Of a DNA stretch of 64,000 nt, positions 10,701 to 17,935 are shown piece by piece. The notes beneath the pieces were generated by a model. The model was not told where the DNA came from. It ran no database searches and saw only the letters and a list, made by a program, of their open reading frames with translations. How positions within the stretch are numbered: the stretch's first letter is position 1; each line of letters begins with the position of its first letter. A program made the position numbers and the translations under genes. Source of the DNA: Comamonadaceae bacterium (lineage in GTDB: Bacteria > Pseudomonadota > Gammaproteobacteria > Burkholderiales > Rhodocyclaceae); assembly GCA_029255645.1 (NCBI GenBank), contig JANLJE010000012.1, positions 27,338-91,337 of the forward strand. The letters run 5' to 3'.

Positions 10701-10987
10701 CCCGCCTGGGCGGCGATGAATTCGTGCTGTTGCTGGTGGGCATCAAGGACGCTGCAGAATGGCAAGCCGCCGCCGAACGGGTGCTGCAGGCCCTGGCGGC
10801 CCCGGTGCTGGTGCAGGGCCAGGCCCAGCAGATTTCCGGCAGCCTGGGCATCACTTTGTTCCCGGAGGATGACACCGACCCGGACACCCTGCTGCGCCAC
10901 GCGGACCAGGCCATGTACCACGCCAAGCAGGCGGGCAAGAACCGCTATCAACGCTTTGATCAGCGCCTTGCCCAGGAGAAGTGCTGA
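7799..10987 (+). CDS. Membrane-bound diguanylate cyclase: Cache-PAS-PAS-GAF-PAS-GGDEF
   Basis: A 1062-residue sensory enzyme making c-di-GMP from GTP. Order: short tail, transmembrane helix (about 33-53), periplasmic Cache-type ligand domain to about 310, second helix (about 318-340), PAS (about 350-465), PAS (485-605), GAF (615-760), PAS (770-890), GGDEF to the end. The active site GGDEF is at 971-975, and an RQGD inhibitory I-site sits five residues before it, so the cyclase should be active and product-inhibited. There is no EAL domain. The start is uncertain: no Shine-Dalgarno precedes 7799, and later ATG codons sit in a 12-bp repeat (7831-7866). Confidence 0.88.
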   Translation: MSGKHQAVDAPSMADSMADSMADDVKACPSNLRILTVAVLLGANLFVLVLAAVSLYQSRQQYELRAQLVTRDMVRSVDQRISGSIGHIDLALQAVADELERQLQGGGLDAKAVSGLLERYQQRLPEVEAFRIADAGGRVIFGKGLNPQEHPSWADRDYFILLRDHPEAGLQISRPRQGRVAKQYIIGFARRYNHPDGRFAGVISAPVALEYFQQLLDQFQLGPKGAIILRDQELGLIARSPQVESGPLAMVGNRVVSRELTELAASGVSESTYHTTRAADELERIASFRRIEGAPMLVVASMASEDFLAGWNADVYKTAAWIIGFALLSIGSGLFALQLQKQITRASLRNQLYLRHASDGVHILDTQGQVVEASDSFCSMLGYRRAEIIGMNVRQWDARWSARELLETVLPRSLAANSLKTFETRFRKKDGEVIEVEINSICFVMEGRRYLFASARDIGERKRQQDALEAIALRLQQSEERYRLLLKNSPVGILHYDPNLRVTYANDRFEAIMQVPPGYMLGFDCHNLRSQSLLATLQQTLQGETTHYDGPYVTTYSQRELWISMAGSPLVNESGEILGGIAIFEDITEAKRIEVSERRQRESLIRLNEIAAASHLPLDEQLRQALDIGLKQLGLEFGIVSQVADGIYTIHTQVSPPETLHDGQCFPVAQTCCAITLDENRVVAISEMGKSPYQGHPCYQAFKLEAYIGAPLLVEGRIFGTVSFSSPRPYHRGFDEGDQEFVSLLARWISSDLERDLARRKIVNNEAYLRTIIENEPECVTVISQDGILLQMNRAGMAMIEVDSVEEVNALGLFNWISPEYRQAFKDLNQRVFEGESGILEFRVNGKRGADRWLESHAAPLRDATGSIIAQLAVIRDVTQLKQHHAQLEYLAHYDPLTRLPNRTLLSDRMHQALAQAGRTGTYVIVGYLDLDGFKAINDSFGHQAGDELLIEMARRLNATVRQGDTVARLGGDEFVLLLVGIKDAAEWQAAAERVLQALAAPVLVQGQAQQISGSLGITLFPEDDTDPDTLLRHADQAMYHAKQAGKNRYQRFDQRLAQEKC
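7831..7866 (+). repeat. 12-bp tandem repeat, three copies, in the cyclase N-terminus
   Basis: CTCCATGGCCGA is repeated three times without interruption, encoding MADSMADSMADD. The unit is a multiple of three, so the frame is kept. Each copy supplies an in-frame ATG, making the true start of the diguanylate cyclase ambiguous. Confidence 0.9.
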
Positions 10988-11087
10988 TCGCTGCCGTCCG
11001 CCCTGGGCATCCTTCCCGGCCTCTTTTTCCCGGCCATCGCCCGGCCCGGCGGCAAGGCGTCGAGCCAACCGAGGGGCCGGCCTGGTC

Positions 11088-12206
11088 TTACCTCCTGCCG
11101 GCCTGGTGGCGACGGAAATCTTCCATGAACTCCACCAGCCGCTGCACCGCCGCGAGGCTAAGGCCATTGTAGAGCGAGGCGCGTAAGCCGCCGATGCTGC
11201 GATGCCCTTGCAGGCCGGATAGGCCCGCCGCCTTGGCCGCGGCGAGAAAGCGGGCCTCGAGAGCGGGGCTGGGCAGGCGAAAGGCGACGTTCATCCAGGA
11301 GCGATCGGGGACGGCGGCGTGGCCGCGGTAAAAGCCCTCGCTACCGTCCAGGCAGGCATAGAGCCGTTCGGCCTTCTGCCGGTTGATCGCCTCCATTTGC
11401 GCCAGGCCGCCGATCTCCCGCAGCAGCCAGCGGGTGACCAGCAACACGACATAGATGGCAAATACCGGCGGCGTGTTGTAGATCGAGCGCGCGGCGATCT
11501 GGGCGCGGTAATCGAGAAAGCCGGGCAGGTCGTCCGGCGCATCCCGCAGCAGATCCTCGCGCAGCACCACCACCGTGACCCCGGCCGGGCCGAGGTTTTT
11601 CTGGGCGTGGGCGTAGATCATGGCAAAGCGGCCGTAATCGCCGCTTCGGGAAAGAAAGTCGGAGGACATGTCGCAGATGCGCGGCACCTCATCGCGGCCC
11701 GGCACGCGGTGAAACTGCAGGCCCTCCACGGTTTCGTTGGAAACATAGTGGAAATAGGGCGCATCGTTGGCAAATTGCAGTTCTTCATCGCGCGGCAGGC
11801 GGCAAAAACCCTCGCGCTCGCCGCTCCAGACCACCCGCACCGGCCCCTGGCGCCGGGCTTCCGGCAGGGCCTTGCCGCTCCAGTAGCCGGTGAGGAGGTA
11901 ATCGGCCGGCGTCGGGCTGCCGGCAAGGAGGCTCATCGGCAACATCGAAAACTGCTGGGTGGCGCCGCCTTGCAAAAACAGCACCTGGTAATCGTCAGGC
12001 AGACCCAGCAGGGTGCGGATGTTGGCCTGCAGCTCGGCGATGACGCCGGCGAACCAGTCCGAGCGATGACTGATGCCGAGAATGGAAAGCCCCACCCCGG
12101 GCACGGCCTCGATGGCTTCCTTGACTTCGGCCAGAACCGCCTCGGGCAGGGCGCCGGGGCCGCCGGAGAAATTGAGCTGATTGGCCGTCAGGGCCGCGCT
12201 GGGCAT
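11088..12206 (-). CDS. serC: Phosphoserine aminotransferase
   Basis: Transaminates 3-phosphohydroxypyruvate to phosphoserine in serine synthesis and acts in pyridoxal phosphate synthesis. A 372-residue class V PLP enzyme; FSGGPGALP at the N-terminus, LQGGATQQF, and the Schiff-base lysine in AHAQKNLGPAG are all SerC-specific. Complete length. It starts 14 bp after the ATP-grasp gene stop on the same strand, implying co-transcription. It converges with the diguanylate cyclase gene, with 100 bp between stops and no obvious intrinsic terminator. Confidence 0.94.
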   Translation of the reverse strand: MPSAALTANQLNFSGGPGALPEAVLAEVKEAIEAVPGVGLSILGISHRSDWFAGVIAELQANIRTLLGLPDDYQVLFLQGGATQQFSMLPMSLLAGSPTPADYLLTGYWSGKALPEARRQGPVRVVWSGEREGFCRLPRDEELQFANDAPYFHYVSNETVEGLQFHRVPGRDEVPRICDMSSDFLSRSGDYGRFAMIYAHAQKNLGPAGVTVVVLREDLLRDAPDDLPGFLDYRAQIAARSIYNTPPVFAIYVVLLVTRWLLREIGGLAQMEAINRQKAERLYACLDGSEGFYRGHAAVPDRSWMNVAFRLPSPALEARFLAAAKAAGLSGLQGHRSIGGLRASLYNGLSLAAVQRLVEFMEDFRRHQAGRR

Positions 12207-12220
12207 GTGCCGTCCCGGTT

Positions 12221-13540
12221 TCAGGAAATCGCGCCCGGCAGGCGCCGGCCGCTTGTCAGGGTATCGAGAAAGTCTTCGAACGCCGTGCGGATCTGCCGCA
12301 TCGGTTCCACCTTGTAGGGAAACAGCGCCACCGGGTCCATGGCGTGCACCACCATGATGTGGTCGATCTCGAAAATCAGCAGCTCGCCGCTTTGGGTTTC
12401 GGCGCAGTCGATGCAGACGTAATCGAGGCCGATGCGTTCATGAATGGCGGCGAGGGCGCCTTGGTGCCGGGCGGCAAAGGTGGGAAAGGCGGCCATGAAG
12501 CGGGCTTCTTCCTCGCGTTTGGCCGCGTCCTCGTACATCCCGGCATTGAGGTAATGGATCATCCAGTGCGCGGAAATGCCAAGGTGGCAGACAAAGGGCC
12601 GGCCCTGGATCAGGACGAGGCGGATCTTGCGAAAAAGGCCATCCGCGCCGCGATAATCGACGAAGCGGGAGAGAAAAAACTCATCTTCCTGCACCCCTTC
12701 GAGGTAGGGGAGGATCGCCTCCGGCGCGTCGATGCGCGCCAGGTCGCGCCCGGCCTGGGAGCTTTGCGGCCGCACGATGATGGGGTAGGCGCAGTCGGCA
12801 AAGCGCGCCGCAAGCGGGGTCTTGCCTTCGGCCAAATCCTGCAGCTGCGACCGGGTGAGCGCATGGGTGAGCGGCATCTGTAAGCCGTTAATGCCTTGCA
12901 GGCAGCGGCTGGCGCGCTCGCGCTCGGTGTTGGGGATGTGGCGGGGGCGGTTGATCACCGGCCAGGGCCAGTCGTTGAGCCGGGTTTCCAGCTCGGCGAG
13001 GATGGGCCGATTGGCGGGCTTCTCGCTCATCGCCACGAACACGGCGTCATGAACGGGCAGGGGGTCGGGCAGGGGGGCGCCCGGCTCGGCGTAATAAAGG
13101 AGGAGATCCACCGCGCCGTTTTCGAGCAGGCAGTCGAGCGGCGTGTTGTCGGCAAGATCGCCCGCGGCCATCAGCAGCAAGAGGCGAAAGCGCGCCGGCT
13201 GTTGTACGGCGTCGATCCGATACAGCCTTTGCTGCGCCAGGGCCTGGGCCTGGATCGCCAGCCCCATGTCGCGCTGGCCGAGCGCGAAAAAGGCGGTGGA
13301 GAGGTCGAGCCAGAGGCCGGGGTTCTCCTCGCCGTTTTGCGCCCGCTGCAACAATTCCCCGGCCAGCTGGCGCAGATCCTCGCCGGCGATGCTCTTGCGC
13401 AAAAACGGCGCCAGGCCAAGGCAGGGGGAGGCCGCGGCGCGGCAGTCGCTGGCGGGCGTCCCGTCAGGCGCAGGGTTGGAAGAGGCGGAGAAAGAGGCGG
13501 AGAAAAAAGCGGCGTGACTCATCGGCGGTACGAAATCCAT
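12221..13540 (-). CDS. TPR-like / ATP-grasp (RimK-type) ligase-like protein of unknown substrate
   Basis: A 439-residue protein in two halves. Residues about 45-150 are helical and TPR-like (LAGELLQRAQ, LWLDLSTAFFALGQ). From about 150 the chain resembles ATP-grasp enzymes of the RimK/glutathione-synthetase type: PVINRPRHIPNTERE, YPIIVRPQSSQAGRDL, and near the end DYVCIDCAE and LIFEIDHIMVVHAM for metal and ATP binding. Such enzymes form amide bonds between a carboxylate and an amine, but this acceptor is unknown. It lies directly upstream of serC in the same orientation. The start could be 13540 or 13522; neither has a clear Shine-Dalgarno. The N-terminal SASFSAS stretch comes from a 12-bp repeat. 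Confidence 0.7.
   Translation of the reverse strand: MDFVPPMSHAAFFSASFSASSNPAPDGTPASDCRAAASPCLGLAPFLRKSIAGEDLRQLAGELLQRAQNGEENPGLWLDLSTAFFALGQRDMGLAIQAQALAQQRLYRIDAVQQPARFRLLLLMAAGDLADNTPLDCLLENGAVDLLLYYAEPGAPLPDPLPVHDAVFVAMSEKPANRPILAELETRLNDWPWPVINRPRHIPNTERERASRCLQGINGLQMPLTHALTRSQLQDLAEGKTPLAARFADCAYPIIVRPQSSQAGRDLARIDAPEAILPYLEGVQEDEFFLSRFVDYRGADGLFRKIRLVLIQGRPFVCHLGISAHWMIHYLNAGMYEDAAKREEEARFMAAFPTFAARHQGALAAIHERIGLDYVCIDCAETQSGELLIFEIDHIMVVHAMDPVALFPYKVEPMRQIRTAFEDFLDTLTSGRRLPGAIS
13481..13504. repeat. 12-bp tandem duplication in the ATP-grasp gene 5' end
   Basis: AGAGGCGGAGAA occurs twice head to tail. On the coding (minus) strand it gives the repeated Phe-Ser-Ala-Ser of the protein N-terminus, so the frame is kept. 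Confidence 0.85.
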
Positions 13541-13682
13541 GGGATGGAAGGCTGCGCTTTGGCGTCGGCGCGAAAAACCGGGCCGGGCCGCAAGGGGGAG
13601 CAGAAGCCCCGGTTTTATAACAGAGCCGCGCCCGAAGCGCTATAGCATCGAGGCCGCGCCAGCGAGGCTTGCCGAGGGCCGG

Positions 13683-13775
13683 CCAGGGTTCAGCCAGGGT
13701 TCAGCCAGGGTTCAGCCAGGGTTCAGCCAGGGTTCAGCCAGGGTCCAGCCAGGGTTCAGCCAGGGTCCAGCCAGG
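13683..13775. repeat. 11-bp intergenic tandem repeat, eight copies
   Basis: The unit CCAGGGTTCAG occurs eight times head to tail; copies six and eight carry a T-to-C change, and a partial ninth follows. It lies 45 bp beyond the stop of the SMUG1 gene and upstream of the ATP-grasp gene. The 11-bp period rules out a coding role. The unit closely resembles the 12-bp unit at the right end of the window. The rest of 13541-13819 shows no gene. Confidence 0.95.
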
Positions 13776-13819
13776 CCAGAGGCAACACCCCGCCCGTAGC
13801 CAGTCCGCAGCCGTCCGGA

Positions 13820-14548
13820 CTAAGGGGCCGGCCAGATGCCCAGGTCCGCCAATTGCTGCGTCGCCAGCGCCGCCCAGCCGCGATTGGCCGCCGGACTCGC
13901 CGGGCTGGGGTGCAGGATGCGCCCGCAGCGCAGCGGCAGCCCCGCCAGGGCGAATCTCGCGCGCTGTTCCGCCCAGGCCCCGACGCCGATCACCCAGTCC
14001 GGCTGCAGCGCCTCGGCCATCGCCCTGAGATGGGCATCGCAGGCGGCGAGCAAAGGTTTGGCCTCCTCTGCTGGCAGCTTGTCCGGCGTCAGGTTGCGGC
14101 CTGCGGCAAAGAACAGGAGCGGGCAGTAATTGGCGACGAAGTGCTCGGCAAAAAACGCTTCCGGCGCCTCGAAACGCGCCCGGAACAGGCCCCATAGACG
14201 CTCGCCGCTCACTTCCCGGCGCCGGCAGGCAAAGCCTTCCACCGGCCGTTTGGGATGTTCCCGCGCCGGCTTGCCCACCGGCCCCGTCAGCCCCAGCCAG
14301 TCTTGCACCGCGCTGATCTCGCCAAAGGGCACCCCGGTCTGGGCCATGCCGAAAGGGCCGGGATTCATGCCCAGGAACAGCACCCGCCTGGTGCCGCACC
14401 CGTAACGCTCGAGATAGCGGCGGTGCACCTCCCAGGCGTAGTCGAGGGGGTTATAGACGTGGCTGACCGGGGCGGAAAAAGGAAGGGCATCGACTTCGTC
14501 CGACAACTTGCGGGCGGCGTCGATGAGGCGGGCGGCAGTGGATGACAT
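13820..14548 (-). CDS. SMUG1-type uracil-DNA glycosylase
   Basis: Removes uracil, and oxidised pyrimidines in known SMUG1 enzymes, from DNA to start base-excision repair. A 242-residue protein carrying both family-defining motifs almost unchanged from the animal enzyme: GMNPGPFGMAQTGVPFGE around residues 60-77, with the catalytic Asn62, and HPSPASPAANRGW near the C-terminus, with the base-flipping loop. NYCPL matches the uracil-binding core. It is bacterial in length. The neighbours (ATP-grasp gene, SNF2 helicase) are on the same strand but separated by repeat-bearing gaps. Confidence 0.9.
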   Translation of the reverse strand: MSSTAARLIDAARKLSDEVDALPFSAPVSHVYNPLDYAWEVHRRYLERYGCGTRRVLFLGMNPGPFGMAQTGVPFGEISAVQDWLGLTGPVGKPAREHPKRPVEGFACRRREVSGERLWGLFRARFEAPEAFFAEHFVANYCPLLFFAAGRNLTPDKLPAEEAKPLLAACDAHLRAMAEALQPDWVIGVGAWAEQRARFALAGLPLRCGRILHPSPASPAANRGWAALATQQLADLGIWPAP

Positions 14549-14617
14549 GGGGAAGCAGTGGCTTGAAGAAGGGGGCGATGATCCCGGATCGGCCCCTTGC
14601 GGATCCGGTGCCGGAGT

Positions 14618-14655
14618 TTGGGTTAGCTGGGCAAAGTTGGGTTAGCTGGGCAAAG
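14618..14655. repeat. 19-bp tandem duplication across the SNF2 stop codon
   Basis: TTGGGTTAGCTGGGCAAAG occurs twice head to tail. The functional stop of the SNF2 gene (14642-14644) lies in the copy nearer the gene; the other copy is pure 3' flank. The 19-bp period shifts frame, so only the copy outside the gene is free to exist as an extra. Confidence 0.92.
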
Positions 14656-17600
14656 GCTCGAACAGGGCGGCCAGGTCGGCCTCGCCGAATTTGATGTCGG
14701 TCTGGTGCTGTTCCGAAAGCATGCCTGCTGCCAGTTCCGCCTTTTTTGCCTGCAGGGCGAGAATTTTTTCCTCGATGCTGCCCGCCGCAATCAGCTTGTA
14801 GACGAATACCGGCTTGTCCTGGCCCAGGCGGTGGGCCCGGTCCGTGGCCTGATTTTCGACGGCGGGATTCCACCATGGATCGTAGTGGATCACGGTATCG
14901 GCCGCCGTCAGGTTGAGGCCCACGCCGCCGGCCTTGAGGCTGATCAGGAAGATCGGCGCGGCGCCGGCCTGGAAGGCCTTGATCGGGGTTTCCCGGTCCT
15001 GGGTTTCGCCGGTCAGGCGCACAAAGCCGAGTTTGGCGGCCTCCAGTTCGGCCTGGATCAGATCAAGCATGGAGGTGAATTGGGAGAACACCAGAATGCG
15101 CCGGCCCTCGTCCACCAGCTCCGGCAGCATGTCGATCAGCAGGTCGAGCTTGGCCCGCTCCTTGACCTTCCTGGCCACAGCCGATTTCACCAGGCGCGGA
15201 TCGCAGCACACCTGGCGCAGCTTCAGCAAGGCATCGAGGATGACGATCTGGCTGCGCCGAAAGCCCCGGCTGGCGATTTCGGAGCGCACCTTCTCGTCCA
15301 TGGCGGCGCGCACGGTTTCATACAGGTCGCGCTGCCCCCCGCTCAGTTCCACGGTGCGGATGATGATGGTCTTGGGCGGCAGTTCGGTGGCGACATCGTC
15401 TTTCCTGCGGCGCAGGATGAAGGGTCTGAGGCGGCGGGCCAGCAGGTCGCGGCGCATCATGTCGCCCTGCTTTTCGATGGGGTTGCGCCACAGGCGGGTG
15501 AAGCTCTTGCTGTCGCCCAGGAAGCCGGGCAGCAGGAAGTCGAACTGGGCCCAGAGCTCGCCCAGGTGGTTTTCCAGGGGGGTGCCGGTCAGGCAGAGCC
15601 GGTGCCGGGCCTTGATCTGGCGCACCACGCCGGCGCTCTTGCTGCGGGAATTCTTCACGGTCTGGGCTTCGTCCAGAATCAGCAGGTGGTATTCATGCTG
15701 CTGCAGGGTTTCGGCATCGCGCCACAACAGCGGATAGGTGGTGAGCACCACGTCGTATCCGGGAATCTGGTCAAAGAACTGTTTGCGCTCCAGGCCGTGC
15801 AGGCTCAGCACCTTCAAGTCCGGGGCAAAGCGGCTGGCTTCGTTTTTCCAGTTGAAGATCAGCGAGGTGGGCAGCACCACGAGGGAAGGACGATCCATGC
15901 GGCCCGACTCTTTTTCGAGCAACAGGTGGGCCAGGGCCTGGGCGGTTTTGCCCAGGCCCATGTCGTCGGCCAGGATGCCGGCCAGACCGTGTTCGCGCAG
16001 ATACTGCAGCCAGGCCAGGCCGGCGCGTTGATAGTCGCGCAGTTCCAGCTTGAAGCCCACGGGGGGCTCGATATCCTGCACCCCCATGCTGGCTTTGAGG
16101 CGCTCGGCCATGGCGTGTACCGCCTCGGCGCCCCGGAACTGCCAGCGGCTGCGGTCCTGCAATTCTTCCAGGCGCGGCGCGTCGAGGCGGGAGAGGCGCA
16201 GCGGGCCTTCCTTGTAGCCGTCGAACAGGTCGATCAAAAGCCGGGCCAGGGGCTTCAGCCGCTCGGCGGGGACCCGGATGCGGCGTTCGTCCTCGGTTTG
16301 CAGTTCAATGGATTCGTCCGGAGAGATGTCGGCCAGGGAAATGGCGTCGAGCCAGCGGGCGTCGCGGCGGAACAGGTCCGCCAGCAGGGGCGCCAGGGGC
16401 AGGCGCTGGCCTTCGACCACGACGCCCATATCCAGGTCCAGCCAGCCGCCGCTGCCTTCGTTGATGTCCGCCTCCCAGGCGTCCACTTCCAGATAATGAT
16501 GGCGGAAGGTCTGGGCATGGCTGACCCGCCAGCCCGCCTGCTCCAGGGCTTCGGTGCCCTGCTCCATGAAGGCCGGCCAGTCCGCCTCGGCAGCCAGGCC
16601 ATAGAGCTTGGCCGGACGCTTGCCGAAGCAGTACAGGGCCTGGCTGGGCACCGGCTCCAGCCCGACCTTGGCAAGTTGCTGCAGCAATTTCGCCTCGGCC
16701 TCGGGCTGGCGCTTCAGGCGCAGCATCTCGCCGCCGGGCAAGGTCACGTATTCCCGGGGGTCGTCGAAAGCCAGACGCACTTCGCCATAGCACAGGCTGG
16801 CCTCGGCGTAGTCGAAGGCATGGGCATTGAAGTTGTTGTCATAGCCGCGCCAGGCCCGGATGCCGTGCACCTCCAGGGTATCGAGGCGCAACTCGCCCCG
16901 GGGCGGTTCGTCCACCAGGCGGCAACGGGCCGCCAGATCATGGGCCGGAACCGGCACGCCAGGCGCCACTTCGGCCAGGGCATCGGCCACCAGGGCGGCC
17001 TCCCTGGGCGACAGGGGCGGCAAGGTCAGGAGTTTCTGGGCGAGGTCGGGCGAGAGTTCCAGCAACAGGGGGCCGGCCCAGCCTTCTTCCATGTCCAGAT
17101 ACCAGGGCGGGACGGTGGGAATGATCAAGGTGGCTTCCGGCTGGGCCAGGAGCCGGGGCTGTTGCAGGCCCATGCCCTCGGCCTGCCAGATGATCTGGCC
17201 GGGCCGGGCCGGGCCCTCGGCCAGGGTGATGGGCGGCTGACCGGCAATCGAGCGGCCTGAACTCAGCAGTTTGTGCAATGCTTCGGCCCCCTTCTGGGGC
17301 GTCAGGGCAAAGCCATCCTGGAAGAAATAGGGATTCCGCCCGGCCCAGAGCAGGCGCAGGATGGGCAGATCGTCGTCTTCCACGAACTGGGGCGGCTGTA
17401 CCAGCGCCTTCTCGGTGAGGGTCCAGGGCTTGGCGGTATCGGGACGCAGGCCCTTCATGGGCCGGACCCGGACCTCGCCGGAGTGCCAGTTGAAGTGATA
17501 GAACAGCCGCGCCTTGCTCGCTGTTGCGGACCGGCCCCGGCTCTTCTTTTCCACCGCCTGGCTCAGATGGCGCAGATCGGTGATCCAGGACAGCACCCCG

Positions 17601-17914
17601 GGGGAAACCCGGTCGGGATCGTCCCGTTCCTGCAGGGCATGCAGCAGCACCGCCGCCGCATGTTTGCACTGATGCCGTACCGGGCAGGTGCAGCCGGATA
17701 TGATGCCGTGCTCCGGCTTGTCGCCGAGAAAATGGATCAGCACCAGATAAGGCTGGGCGGCGGAGCCCTGCACCTGGCCCACGATGCGCTGGGCCTTCAC
17801 ATCCAGCCCCTCCACCGCATCCACATAGGCTTCGGCTTTTTTCAGTGTGTGCTCGCCCAGCCACTGCTCGACATGGGCGCGTGTGAAACTTTCGGAGGCG
17901 GGTATCTTGCTCAT
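14642..17914 (-). CDS. SNF2-family helicase with SWIM zinc finger (HepA/RapA-like)
   Basis: A 1090-residue ATP-dependent DNA translocase. A SWIM zinc finger with a CxC...CxH arrangement (CTCPVRHQCKH) lies near residue 75. The helicase core has Walker A DDMGLGKT near residue 650, the Walker B box DEAQ, and the C-terminal helicase half with ISLKAGGVGLNL, YDPWWNPAVE and QATDRAHRLGQ. The architecture is that of bacterial Snf2 proteins of unknown duty, possibly in transcription recycling or DNA repair. It starts 21 bp after ubiB on the same strand. The stop codon sits in a 19-bp tandem duplication. Confidence 0.92.
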   Translation of the reverse strand: MSKIPASESFTRAHVEQWLGEHTLKKAEAYVDAVEGLDVKAQRIVGQVQGSAAQPYLVLIHFLGDKPEHGIISGCTCPVRHQCKHAAAVLLHALQERDDPDRVSPGVLSWITDLRHLSQAVEKKSRGRSATASKARLFYHFNWHSGEVRVRPMKGLRPDTAKPWTLTEKALVQPPQFVEDDDLPILRLLWAGRNPYFFQDGFALTPQKGAEALHKLLSSGRSIAGQPPITLAEGPARPGQIIWQAEGMGLQQPRLLAQPEATLIIPTVPPWYLDMEEGWAGPLLLELSPDLAQKLLTLPPLSPREAALVADALAEVAPGVPVPAHDLAARCRLVDEPPRGELRLDTLEVHGIRAWRGYDNNFNAHAFDYAEASLCYGEVRLAFDDPREYVTLPGGEMLRLKRQPEAEAKLLQQLAKVGLEPVPSQALYCFGKRPAKLYGLAAEADWPAFMEQGTEALEQAGWRVSHAQTFRHHYLEVDAWEADINEGSGGWLDLDMGVVVEGQRLPLAPLLADLFRRDARWLDAISLADISPDESIELQTEDERRIRVPAERLKPLARLLIDLFDGYKEGPLRLSRLDAPRLEELQDRSRWQFRGAEAVHAMAERLKASMGVQDIEPPVGFKLELRDYQRAGLAWLQYLREHGLAGILADDMGLGKTAQALAHLLLEKESGRMDRPSLVVLPTSLIFNWKNEASRFAPDLKVLSLHGLERKQFFDQIPGYDVVLTTYPLLWRDAETLQQHEYHLLILDEAQTVKNSRSKSAGVVRQIKARHRLCLTGTPLENHLGELWAQFDFLLPGFLGDSKSFTRLWRNPIEKQGDMMRRDLLARRLRPFILRRRKDDVATELPPKTIIIRTVELSGGQRDLYETVRAAMDEKVRSEIASRGFRRSQIVILDALLKLRQVCCDPRLVKSAVARKVKERAKLDLLIDMLPELVDEGRRILVFSQFTSMLDLIQAELEAAKLGFVRLTGETQDRETPIKAFQAGAAPIFLISLKAGGVGLNLTAADTVIHYDPWWNPAVENQATDRAHRLGQDKPVFVYKLIAAGSIEEKILALQAKKAELAAGMLSEQHQTDIKFGEADLAALFEPLPS

Positions 17915-17935
17915 GACAACCTGGACAATGAAAAC

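Noticed and set aside
8459-11167. 902-codon open frame antisense to the diguanylate cyclase
   Set aside because: Same shadow effect. The plus-strand frame has Cache, PAS, GAF and GGDEF domains.
13669-14028. Apparent repeat protein (QPGFSQGSARV units) read through the 11-bp array
   Set aside because: An 11-bp period repeats every 33 bp in any frame, so open frames arise by construction. There is no start context or family.
14705-17260. Very long open frame (851 codons) antisense to the SNF2 helicase
   Set aside because: GC-rich shadow of the helicase codons: His/Gln/Gly/Leu-biased, no domain, no ribosome site. The sense frame has full family motifs.
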